Of a DNA stretch of 64,000 nucleotides, positions 24,881 through 36,908 are shown piece after piece. The DNA comes from Panagrolaimus kolymaensis (taxonomy: Eukaryota; Nematoda; Chromadorea; Rhabditida; Panagrolaimidae). The position numbers and the translations under genes were made by a program. The stretch is taken from positions 434,001 to 498,000 of the forward strand of contig JAJQJQ010000037.1 in the NCBI GenBank assembly GCA_028622995.1, read 5' to 3'. The notes under the pieces were generated by a model. It did no database searches. It was not told the DNA's origin and saw only the letters and a list, made by a program, of their open reading frames with translations. Positions within the stretch are counted from its first letter, which is position 1. Each line of letters opens with the position of its first letter.

Positions 24881-27326
24881 GCTTTGATGGATTGGACCTT
24901 TAAAAGTTGAGGCCATATTTATACTTTTTATAATTTTTTTAACCGCCATTTTCAAACAAAATGTTTCGAAATAAATAAAAATCACTGCAAAAATAATTTC
25001 TGAAGCTTTGATGGATTGGACCTTTAAAAGTTGAGGCCATATTTATACTTTTTATAATTTTTTTAACCGCCATTTTCAAACAAAATGTTTCGAAATTAAT
25101 AAAAATCACTGCAAAAATAATTTCTGAAGCTTTGATGGATTGGACCTTTAAAAGTTGAGGCCATATTTATACTTTTTATAATTTTTTTAACCGCCATTTT
25201 CAAACAAAATGTTTCGAAATTAATAAAAATCACTGCAAAAATAATTTCTGAAGCTTTGATGGATTGGACCTTTAAAAGTTGAGGCCATATTTATACTTTT
25301 TATAATTTTTTTAACCGCCATTTTCAAACAAAATGTTTCGAAATAAATAAAAATCACTGCATAAATAATTTCTGAAGCTTTGATGGATTGGACCTTTAAA
25401 AGTTGAGGCCATATTTATACTTTTTATAATTTTTTTAACCGCCATTTTCAAACAAAATGTTTCGAAATAAATAAAAATCACTGCAGAATTAGTTTCTGAA
25501 GCTTTGATGGATTGGACCTTTAAATGTTGAGGTCATAAGTAAATATTTTTTTATTTTCTTACCAGCCTTTTTAAAGCAAAATGTTTCGAAATTAATAAAA
25601 ATCACTGCAAAAATAATTTCTGAAGCTTTGATGGATTGGACCTTTAAAAGTTGAGGCCATATTTATACTTTTTATAATTTTTTTAACCGCCATTTTCAAA
25701 CAAAATGTTTCGAAATTAATAAAAATCACTGCAAAAATAATTTCTGAAGCTTTGATGGATTGGACCTTTAAAAGTTGAGGCCATATTTATACTTTTTATA
25801 ATTTTTTTAACCGCCATTTTCAAACAAAATGTTTCGAAATAAATAAAAATCACTGCAGAATTAGTTTCTGAAGCTTTGATGGATTGGACCTTTAAATGTT
25901 GAGGTCATAAGTAAATATTTTTTTATTTTCTTACCAGCCTTTTTAAAGCAAAATGTTTCGAAATTAATAAAAATCACTGCAGAATTAGTTTCTGAAGCTT
26001 TGATGGATTGGACCTTTAAAAGTTGAGGCCATATTTATACTTTTTATAATTTTTTTAACCGCCATTTTCAAACAAAATGTTTCGAAATAAATAAAAATCA
26101 CTGCAGAATTAGTTTCTGAAGCTTTGATGGATTGGACCTTTAAATGTTGAGGTCATAAGTAAATATTTTTTTATTTTCTTACCAGCCTTTTTAAAGCAAA
26201 ATGTTTCGAAATTAATAAAAATCACTGCAAAAATAATTTCTGAAGCTTTGATGGATTGGACCTTTAAAAGTTGAGGCCATATTTATACTTTTTATAATTT
26301 TTTTAACCGCCATTTTCAAACAAAATGTTTCGAAATAAATAAAAATCACTGCAGAATTAGTTTCTGAAGCTTTGATGGATTGGACCTTTAAAAGTTGAGG
26401 CCATATTTATACTTTTTATAATTTTTTTAACCGCCATTTTCAAACAAAATGTTTCGAAATAAATAAAAATCACTGCAGAATTAGTTTCTGAAGCTTTGAT
26501 GGATTGGACCTTTAAATGTTGAGGTCATAAGTAAATATTTTTTTATTTTCTTACCAGCCTTTTTAAAGCAAAATGTTTCGAAATTAATAAAAATCACTGC
26601 AAAAATAATTTCTGAAGCTTTGATGGATTGGACCTTTAAATGTTGAGGTCATAAGTAAATATTTTTTTATTTTCTTACCAGCCTTTTTAAAGCAAAATGT
26701 TTCGAAATTAATAAAAATCACTGCAAAAATAATTTCTGAAGCTTTGATGGATTGGACCTTTAAAAGTTGAGGCCATATTTATACTTTTTATAATTTTTTT
26801 AACCGCCATTTTCAAACAAAATGTTTCGAAATAAATAAAAATCACTGCAAAAATAATTTCTGAAGCTTTGATGGATTGGACCTTTAAAAGTTGAGGCCAT
26901 ATTTATACTTTTTATAATTTTTTTAACCGCCATTTTCAAACAAAATGTTTCGAAATTAATAAAAATCACTGCATAAATAATTTCTGAAGCTTTGATGGAT
27001 TGGACCTTTAAAAGTTGAGGCCATATTTATACTTTTTATAATTTTTTTAACCGCCATTTTCAAACAAAATGTTTCGAAATAAATAAAAATCACTGCAGAA
27101 TTAGTTTCTGAAGCTTTGATGGATTGGACCTTTAAATGTTGAGGTCATAAGTAAATATTTTTTTATTTTTTTACCAGCCATTTTCAAACAGAATGTTTCG
27201 AAATTAATAAAAATCACTGCAAAAATAATTTCTGAAGCTTTGATGGATTGGACCTTTAAAAGTTGAGGCCATATTTATACTTTTTATAATTTTTTTAACC
27301 GCCATTTTCAAACAAAATGTTTCGAA
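24881..27326. repeat. 20-mer HOR (2480-bp period), copy 2
   Basis: This is the second copy of the block at 22401-24846, offset by 2480 bp, with no type difference over about 2.4 kb. Its right end overlaps the start of the 10-mer HOR at 27113. Confidence 0.8.
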
Positions 27327-30300
27327 ATAAATAAAAATCACTGCAAAAATAATTTCTGAAGCTTTGATGGATTGGACCTTTAAAAGTTGAGGCCATATTT
27401 ATACTTTTTATAATTTTTTTAACCGCCATTTTCAAACAAAATGTTTCGAAATTAATAAAAATCACTGCATAAATAATTTCTGAAGCTTTGATGGATTGGA
27501 CCTTTAAAAGTTGAGGCCATATTTATACTTTTTATAATTTTTTTAACCGCCATTTTCAAACAAAATGTTTCGAAATTAATAAAAATCACTGCAGAATTAG
27601 TTTCTGAAGCTTTGATGGATTGGACCTTTAAATGTTGAGGTCATAAGTAAATATTTTTTTATTTTCTTACCAGCCTTTTTAAAGCAAAATGTTTCGAAAT
27701 TAATAAAAATCACTGCAAAAATAATTTCTGAAGCTTTGATGGATTGGACCTTTAAAAGTTGAGGCCATATTTATACTTTTTATAATTTTTTTAACCGCCA
27801 TTTTCAAACAAAATGTTTCGAAATAAATAAAAATCACTGCAGAATTAGTTTCTGAAGCTTTGATGGATTGGACCTTTAAAAGTTGAGGCCATATTTATAC
27901 TTTTTATAATTTTTTTAACCGCCATTTTCAAACAAAATGTTTCGAAATTAATAAAAATCACTGCATAAATAATTTCTGAAGCTTTGATGGATTGGACCTT
28001 TAAAAGTTGAGGCCATATTTATACTTTTTATAATTTTTTTAACCGCCATTTTCAAACAAAATGTTTCGAAATAAATAAAAATCACTGCAGAATTAGTTTC
28101 TGAAGCTTTGATGGATTGGACCTTTAAATGTTGAGGTCATAAGTAAATATTTTTTTATTTTCTTACCAGCCTTTTTAAAGCAAAATGTTTCGAAATTAAT
28201 AAAAATCACTGCAAAAATAATTTCTGAAGCTTTGATGGATTGGACCTTTAAAAGTTGAGGCCATATTTATACTTTTTATAATTTTTTTAACCGCCATTTT
28301 CAAACAAAATGTTTCGAAATAAATAAAAATCACTGCAGAATTAGTTTCTGAAGCTTTGATGGATTGGACCTTTAAATGTTGAGGTCATAAGTAAATATTT
28401 TTTTATTTTTTTACCAGCCATTTTCAAACAGAATGTTTCGAAATTAATAAAAATCACTGCAAAAATAATTTCTGAAGCTTTGATGGATTGGACCTTTAAA
28501 AGTTGAGGCCATATTTATACTTTTTATAATTTTTTTAACCGCCATTTTCAAACAAAATGTTTCGAAATAAATAAAAATCACTGCAAAAATAATTTCTGAA
28601 GCTTTGATGGATTGGACCTTTAAAAGTTGAGGCCATATTTATACTTTTTATAATTTTTTTAACCGCCATTTTCAAACAAAATGTTTCGAAATTAATAAAA
28701 ATCACTGCATAAATAATTTCTGAAGCTTTGATGGATTGGACCTTTAAAAGTTGAGGCCATATTTATACTTTTTATAATTTTTTTAACCGCCATTTTCAAA
28801 CAAAATGTTTCGAAATTAATAAAAATCACTGCAGAATTAGTTTCTGAAGCTTTGATGGATTGGACCTTTAAATGTTGAGGTCATAAGTAAATATTTTTTT
28901 ATTTTCTTACCAGCCTTTTTAAAGCAAAATGTTTCGAAATTAATAAAAATCACTGCAAAAATAATTTCTGAAGCTTTGATGGATTGGACCTTTAAAAGTT
29001 GAGGCCATATTTATACTTTTTATAATTTTTTTAACCGCCATTTTCAAACAAAATGTTTCGAAATAAATAAAAATCACTGCAGAATTAGTTTCTGAAGCTT
29101 TGATGGATTGGACCTTTAAAAGTTGAGGCCATATTTATACTTTTTATAATTTTTTTAACCGCCATTTTCAAACAAAATGTTTCGAAATTAATAAAAATCA
29201 CTGCATAAATAATTTCTGAAGCTTTGATGGATTGGACCTTTAAAAGTTGAGGCCATATTTATACTTTTTATAATTTTTTTAACCGCCATTTTCAAACAAA
29301 ATGTTTCGAAATAAATAAAAATCACTGCAGAATTAGTTTCTGAAGCTTTGATGGATTGGACCTTTAAATGTTGAGGTCATAAGTAAATATTTTTTTATTT
29401 TCTTACCAGCCTTTTTAAAGCAAAATGTTTCGAAATTAATAAAAATCACTGCAAAAATAATTTCTGAAGCTTTGATGGATTGGACCTTTAAAAGTTGAGG
29501 CCATATTTATACTTTTTATAATTTTTTTAACCGCCATTTTCAAACAAAATGTTTCGAAATAAATAAAAATCACTGCAGAATTAGTTTCTGAAGCTTTGAT
29601 GGATTGGACCTTTAAATGTTGAGGTCATAAGTAAATATTTTTTTATTTTTTTACCAGCCATTTTCAAACAGAATGTTTCGAAATTAATAAAAATCACTGC
29701 AAAAATAATTTCTGAAGCTTTGATGGATTGGACCTTTAAAAGTTGAGGCCATATTTATACTTTTTATAATTTTTTTAACCGCCATTTTCAAACAAAATGT
29801 TTCGAAATAAATAAAAATCACTGCAAAAATAATTTCTGAAGCTTTGATGGATTGGACCTTTAAAAGTTGAGGCCATATTTATACTTTTTATAATTTTTTT
29901 AACCGCCATTTTCAAACAAAATGTTTCGAAATTAATAAAAATCACTGCATAAATAATTTCTGAAGCTTTGATGGATTGGACCTTTAAAAGTTGAGGCCAT
30001 ATTTATACTTTTTATAATTTTTTTAACCGCCATTTTCAAACAAAATGTTTCGAAATAAATAAAAATCACTGCAGAATTAGTTTCTGAAGCTTTGATGGAT
30101 TGGACCTTTAAATGTTGAGGTCATAAGTAAATATTTTTTTATTTTCTTACCAGCCTTTTTAAAGCAAAATGTTTCGAAATTAATAAAAATCACTGCAAAA
30201 ATAATTTCTGAAGCTTTGATGGATTGGACCTTTAAAAGTTGAGGCCATATTTATACTTTTTATAATTTTTTTAACCGCCATTTTCAAACAAAATGTTTCG

Positions 30301-30336
30301 AAATAAATAAAAATCACTGCAGAATTAGTTTCTGAA
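27113..30336. repeat. 10-mer HOR (1240 bp): two full copies and one 6-mer deletion copy
   Basis: The order U-h, Q, Q(CATAA), Q(AAATTAAT, CAG), S, Q, Q(CATAA), Q, S, Q is complete at 27113-28352 and 28353-29592. The third copy, 29593-30336, has U-h, Q, Q(CATAA), then Q(AAATAAAT, CAG), S, Q: it fits deletion of four internal monomers (496 bp) by exchange between the two CATAAAT monomers. Then the U-h with CACTACA at 30337 begins the next domain. Confidence 0.8.
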
Positions 30337-31204
30337 GCTTTGATGGATTGGACCTTTAAATGTTGAGGTCATAAGTAAATATTTTTTTATTTTTTTACCA
30401 GCCATTTTCAAACAGAATGTTTCGAAATTAATAAAAATCACTACAAAAATAATTTCTGAAGCTTTGATGGATTGGACCTTTAAAAGTTGAGGACATATTT
30501 ATACATTTTATTATTTTTTTAACCGCCATTTTCAAAGAAAATGTTTCGAAATAAATAAAAATCACTGCAAAAATAATTTCTGAAGCTTTGATGGATTGGA
30601 CCTTTAAAAGTTGAGGTCATAAGTAAATATTTTTTTATTTTTTTACCAGCCTGTTTAAAGCAAAATGTTTCGAAATTAATAAAAATCAATGCATAAATAA
30701 TTTCTGAAGCTTTGATGGATTGGACCTTTAAAAGTTGAGGACATATTTATACATTTTATTATTTTTTTACCAGCCATTTTCAAACAGAATGTTTCGAAAT
30801 TAATAAAAATCACTGCAAAAATAATTTCTGAAGCTTTGATGGATTGGACCTTTAAAAGTTGAGGACATATTTATACTTTTTATTATTTTTTTAACCGCCA
30901 TTTTCAAACAGAATGTTTCGAAATAAATATAAATCACTGCAAAAATAATTTCTGAAGCTTTGATGGATTGGACCTTTAAAAGTTGAGGCCATATTTATAC
31001 TTTTTATTATTTTTTTAACCGCCATTTTCAAACAGAATGTTTCGAAATATATAAAAATCACTGCAAAAATAATTTCTGAAGCTTTGATGGATTGGACCTT
31101 TAAAAGTTGAGGCCATATTTATACTTTTTATTATTTTTTTAACCGCCATTTTCAAACAGAATGTTTCGAAATAAATAAAAATCACTGCAGAATTAGTTTC
31201 TGAA

Positions 31205-33560
31205 GCTATGATGGATTGGACCTTTAAAAGTTGAGGCCATATTTATACTTTTTATAATTTTTTTAACCGCCATTTTCAAAGAAAATGTTTCGAAATAAAT
31301 AAAAATCACTGCAAAAATAATTTTCGAAGCTTTGATGGATTGGACCTTTAAAAGTTGAGGCCATATTTATACTTTTTATTATTTTTTTAACCGCCATTTT
31401 CAAACAAAATGTTTCGAAATAAATAAAAATCACTGCAAAAATAATTTCTGAAGCTTTGATGGATTGGACCTTTAAAAGTTGAGGTCATAAGTAAATATTT
31501 TTTTATTTTTTTACCAGCCTGTTTAAAGCAAAATGTTTCGAAATTAATAAAAATCACTGCATAAATAATTTCTGAAGCTTTGATGGATTGGACCTTTAAA
31601 AGTTGAGGCCATATTTATACTTTTTATAATTTTTTTAACCGCCATTTTCAAAGAAAATGTTTCGAAATAAATAAAAATCACTGCAAAAATAATTTTCGAA
31701 GCTTTGATGGATTGGACCTTTAAAAGTTGAGGACATATTTATACATTTTATTATTTTTTTAACCGCCATTTTCAAAGAAAATGTTTCGAAATAAATAAAA
31801 ATCACTGCAAAAATAATTTCTGAAGCTTTGATGGATTGGACCTTTAAAAGTTGAGGTCATAAGTAAATATTTTTTTATTTTTTTACCAGCCTGTTTAAAG
31901 CAAAATGTTTCGAAATTAATAAAAATCACTGCATAAATAATTTCTGAAGCTTTGATGGATTGGACCTTTAAAAGTTGAGGCCATATTTATACTTTTTATA
32001 ATTTTTTTAACCGCCATTTTCAAAGAAAATGTTTCGAAATAAATAAAAATCACTGCAAAAATAATTTTCGAAGCTTTGATGGATTGGACCTTTAAAAGTT
32101 GAGGCCATATTTATACTTTTTATTATTTTTTTAACCGCCATTTTCAAACAAAATGTTTCGAAATAAATAAAAATCACTGCAAAAATAATTTCTGAAGCTT
32201 TGATGGATTGGACCTTTAAATGTTGAGGTCATAAGTAAATAATTTTTTATTTTTTTAACCGCCATTTTCAAACAGAATGTTTCGAAATAAATAAAAATCA
32301 CTGCAAAAATAATTTCTGAAGCTTTGATGGATTGGACCTTTAAATGTTGAAGTCATAAGTAAATATTTTTTTATTTTTTTACCAGCCTTTTTAAAGCAAA
32401 ATGTTTCGAAATTAATAAAAATCACTGCAAAAATTATTTCTGAAGCTTTGATGGATTGGACCTTTAAAAGTTGAGGCCATATTTATACTTTTTATAATTT
32501 TTTTAACCGCCATTTTCAAAGAAAATGTTTCGAAATAAATAAAAATCACTGCAAAAATAATTTTCGAAGCTTTGATGGATTGGACCTTTAAAAGTTGAGG
32601 CCATATTTATACTTTTTATTATTTTTTTAACCGCCATTTTCAAAGAAAATGTTTCGAAATAAATAAAAATCACTGCAAAAATAATTTCTGAAGCTTTGAT
32701 GGATTGGACCTTTAAAAGTTGAGGTCATAAGTAAATATTTTTTTATTTTTTTACCAGCCTGTTTAAAGCAAAATGTTTCGAAATTAATAAAAATCACTGC
32801 ATAAATAATTTCTGAAGCTTTGATGGATTGGACCTTTAAATGTTGAAGTCATAAGTAAATATTTTTTTATTTTTTTACCAGCCTTTTTAAAGCAAAATGT
32901 TTCGAAATAAATAAAAATCACTGCAAAAATAATTTCTGAAGCTTTGATGGATTGGACCTTTAAATGTTGAGGTCATAAGTAAATATTTTTTTATTTTCTT
33001 ACCAGCCTTTTTAAAGCAAAATGTTTCGAAATTAATAAAAATCACTGCAAAAATTATTTCTGAAGCTTTGATGGATTGGACCTTTAAAAGTTGAGGCCAT
33101 ATTTATACTTTTTATAATTTTTTTAACCGCCATTTTCAAAGAAAATGTTTCGAAATAAATAAAAATCACTGCAAAAATAATTTCTGAAGCTTTGATGGAT
33201 TGGACCTTTAAAAGTTGAGGTCATAAGTAAATATTTTTTTATTTTTTTACCAGCCTGTTTAAAGCAAAATGTTTCGAAATTAATAAAAATCACTGCATAA
33301 ATAATTTCTGAAGCTTTGATGGATTGGACCTTTAAAAGTTGAGGCCATATTTATACTTTTTATAATTTTTTTAACCGCCATTTTCAAAGAAAATGTTTCG
33401 AAATAAATAAAAATCACTGCAAAAATAATTTTCGAAGCTTTGATGGATTGGACCTTTAAAAGTTGAGGCCATATTTATACTTTTTATTATTTTTTTAACC
33501 GCCATTTTCAAACAAAATGTTTCGAAATAAATAAAAATCACTGCAAAAATAATTTCTGAA
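31205..33560. repeat. Q-g / R-c / X-l multimers with TTTTCGAAG tails
   Basis: Five monomers end in AATAATTTTCGAAGC instead of AATAATTTCTGAAGC (tails near 31321, 31693, 32065, 32561 and 33429, all multiples of 124 apart). The two-base change creates a second TTCGAA in the junction and alters conserved box 1. They are each a Q-type monomer with CAAAGAAAATG and are often followed by TATTATT R-type and preceded by X-l monomers, as a drifting trimer or tetramer. Confidence 0.7.
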
Positions 33561-33932
33561 GCTTTGATGGATTGGACCTTTAAATGATGAGGTCATAAGT
33601 AAATATTTTTTTATTTTTTTAACCGCCATTTTCAAACAGAATGTTTCGAAATAAATAAAAATCACTGCAAAAATAATTTCTGAAGCTTTGATGGATTGGA
33701 CCTTTAAATGTTGAAGTCATAAGTAAATATTTTTTTATTTTTTTACCAGCCTTTTTAAAGCAAAATGTTTCGAAATAAATAAAAATCACTGCAAAAATAA
33801 TTTCTGAAGCTTTGATGGATTGGACCTTTAAATGTTGAGGTCATAAGTAAATATTTTTTTATTTTCTTACCAGCCTTTTTAAAGCAAAATGTTTCGAAAT
33901 TAATAAAAATCACTGCAAAAATTATTTCTGAA

Positions 33933-35420
33933 GCTTTGATGGATTGGACCTTTAAAAGTTGAGGCCATATTTATACTTTTTATTATTTTTTTAACCGCCA
34001 TTTTCAAACAAAATGTTTCGAAATAAATAAAAATCACTGCAGAATTAGTTTCTGAAGCTATGATGGATTGGACCTTTAAATGATGAGGTCATAAGTAAAT
34101 ATTTTTTTATTTTTTTAACCGCCATTTTCAAACAGAATGTTTCGAAATAAATAAAAATCACTGCAAAAATAATTTCTGAAGCTTTGATGGATTGGACCTT
34201 TAAAAGTTGAGGCCATATTTATACTTTTTATTATTTTTTTAACCGCCATTTTCAAACAAAATGTTTCGAAATAAATAAAAATCACTGCAGAATTAGTTTC
34301 TGAAGCTATGATGGATTGGACCTTTAAATGATGAGGTCATAAGTAAATATTTTTTTATTTTTTTAACCGCCATTTTCAAAGAAAATGTTTCGAAATAAAT
34401 AAAAATCACTGCAAAAATAATTTCTGAAGCTTTGATGGATTGGACCTTTAAAAGTTGAGGCCATATTTATACTTTTTATTATTTTTTTAACCGCCATTTT
34501 CAAACAAAATGTTTCGAAATAAATAAAAATCACTGCAGAATTAGTTTCTGAAGCTATGATGGATTGGACCTTTAAATGATGAGGTCATAAGTAAATATTT
34601 TTTTATTTTTTTAACCGCCATTTTCAAACAGAATGTTTCGAAATAAATAAAAATCACTGCAAAAATAATTTCTGAAGCTTTGATGGATTGGACCTTTAAA
34701 AGTTGAGGCCATATTTATACTTTTTATTATTTTTTTAACCGCCATTTTCAAACAAAATGTTTCGAAATAAATAAAAATCACTGCAGAATTAGTTTCTGAA
34801 GCTATGATGGATTGGACCTTTAAATGATGAGGTCATAAGTAAATATTTTTTTATTTTTTTACCAGCCTGTTTAAAGCAAAATGTTTCGAAATTAATAAAA
34901 ATCACTGCATAAATAATTTCTGAAGCTTTGATGGATTGGACCTTTAAAAGTTGAGGCCATATTTATACTTTTTATTATTTTTTTAACCGCCATTTTCAAA
35001 CAAAATGTTTCGAAATAAATAAAAATCACTGCAGAATTAGTTTCTGAAGCTATGATGGATTGGACCTTTAAATGATGAGGTCATAAGTAAATATTTTTTT
35101 ATTTTTTTAACCGCCATTTTCAAACAGAATGTTTCGAAATAAATAAAAATCACTGCAAAAATAATTTCTGAAGCTTTGATGGATTGGACCTTTAAAAGTT
35201 GAGGCCATATTTATACTTTTTATTATTTTTTTAACCGCCATTTTCAAACAAAATGTTTCGAAATAAATAAAAATCACTGCAGAATTAGTTTCTGAAGCTA
35301 TGATGGATTGGACCTTTAAATGATGAGGTCATAAGTAAATATTTTTTTATTTTTTTAACCGCCATTTTCAAACAGAATGTTTCGAAATAAATAAAAATCA
35401 CTGCAAAAATTATTTCTGAA
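33933..35420. repeat. 248-bp dimer HOR, six copies
   Basis: The array alternates R-c (TATACTTTTTATTATT, CAAACAAAATG, CACTGCAG tail) and a GCTATG / AAATGATGAGG monomer six times from 33933. The second monomer varies: CAGAATG in four copies, GAAAATG at 34305 and CCTGTTTAAAG at 34801. Every second HindIII site is lost by GCTATG. The last copy has the AAATTATTTC tail that leads into the next block. Confidence 0.8.
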
Positions 35421-36908
35421 GCTTTGATGGATTGGACCTTTAAAAGTTGAGGCCATATTTATACTTTTTATAATTTTTTTAACCGCCATTTTCAAAGAAA
35501 ATGTTTCGAAATAAATAAAAATCACTGCAAAAATAATTTCTGAAGCTTTGATGGATTGGACCTTTAAATGATGAGGTCATAAGTAAATATTTTTTTATTT
35601 TTTTAACCGCCATTTTCAAACAGAATGTTTCGAAATAAATAAAAATCACTGCAAAAATAATTTCTGAAGCTTTGATGGATTGGACCTTTAAAAGTTGAGG
35701 CCATATTTATACTTTTTATTATTTTTTTAACCGCCATTTTCAAACAGAATGTTTCGAAATTAATAAAAATCACTGCAAAAATAATTTCTGAAGCTTTGAT
35801 GGATTGGACCTTTAAATGTTGAAGTCATAAGTAAATATTTTTTTATTTTTTTACCAGCCTTTTTAAAGCAAAATGTTTCGAAATAAATAAAAATCACTGC
35901 AAAAATAATTTCTGAAGCTTTGATGGATTGGACCTTTAAATGTTGAGGTCATAAGTAAATATTTTTTTATTTTTTTAACCGCCATTTTCAAACAGAATGT
36001 TTCGAAATAAATAAAAATCACTGCAAAAATTATTTCTGAAGCTTTGATGGATTGGACCTTTAAAAGTTGAGGCCATATTTATACATTTTATTATTTTTTG
36101 AACCGCCATTTTCAAAGAAAATGTTTCGAAATAAATAAAAATAACTGCAGAATTAGTTTCTGAAGCTTTGATGGATTGGACCTTTAAATGTTGAGGTCAT
36201 AAGTAAATATTTTTTTATTTTTTTAACCGCCATTTTCAAACAGAATGTTTCGAAATAAATAAAAATCACTGCAAAAATAATTTCTGAAGCTTTGATGGAT
36301 TGGACCTTTAAAAGTTGAGGCCATATTTATACTTTTTATTATTTTTTTAACCGCCATTTTCAAACAGAATGTTTCGAAATAAATAAAAATCACTGCAAAA
36401 ATTATTTCTGAAGCTTTGATGGATTGGACCTTTAAAAGTTGAGGCCATATTTATACTTTTTATAATTTTTTTAACCGCCATTTTCAAAGAAAATGTTTCG
36501 AAATAAATAAAAATCACTGCAAAAATAATTTCTGAAGCTTTGATGGATTGGACCTTTAAATGATGAGGTCATAAGTAAATATTTTTTTATTTTTTTAACC
36601 GCCATTTTCAAACAGAATGTTTCGAAATAAATAAAAATCACTGCAAAAATAATTTCTGAAGCTTTGATGGATTGGACCTTTAAAAGTTGAGGCCATATTT
36701 ATACTTTTTATTATTTTTTTAACCGCCATTTTCAAACAGAATGTTTCGAAATTAATAAAAATCACTGCAAAAATAATTTCTGAAGCTTTGATGGATTGGA
36801 CCTTTAAATGTTGAAGTCATAAGTAAATATTTTTTTATTTTTTTACCAGCCTTTTTAAAGCAAAATGTTTCGAAATAAATAAAAATCACTGCAAAAATAA
36901 TTTCTGAA
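35297..36908. repeat. 992-bp (8-mer) duplication in domain D
   Basis: Monomers 35297-35916 (AAATTATT-tail monomer, Q-g, W-n, R-n with AAATTAAT, GTTGAAGTC monomer) have the same order from the second monomer as 36289-36908, 992 bp later. The GTTGAAGTC change (position 32 G to A) marks both ends and also occurs at 32321, 32817, 33685, 47697, 52657 and 55509. Confidence 0.65.

Larger units (their letters stand above)
16573..30336. repeat. Domain C: homogeneous Q-c core
   Basis: There are 111 monomers, mostly Q-c, interspersed with S-k (CTTACCAGCC) and occasional U-h. None of the P, D, X-l, GATGAGG or GCTATG types is present. Remaining variation is almost limited to position 93 (A/T) and the tail (CACTGCAG, CACTGCAA, CACTGCAT), and it is organised into HORs. 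The low diversity suggests this is a younger amplification than the flanking domains. Confidence 0.8.

Noticed and set aside
22401..27326. Assembly artefact as the sole explanation for the long duplications
   Set aside because: It cannot be excluded from sequence alone, but HORs of several different periods with clean monomer-step differences, and variant gradients along the window, are what unequal exchange produces. It is kept as a caveat rather than the main reading.
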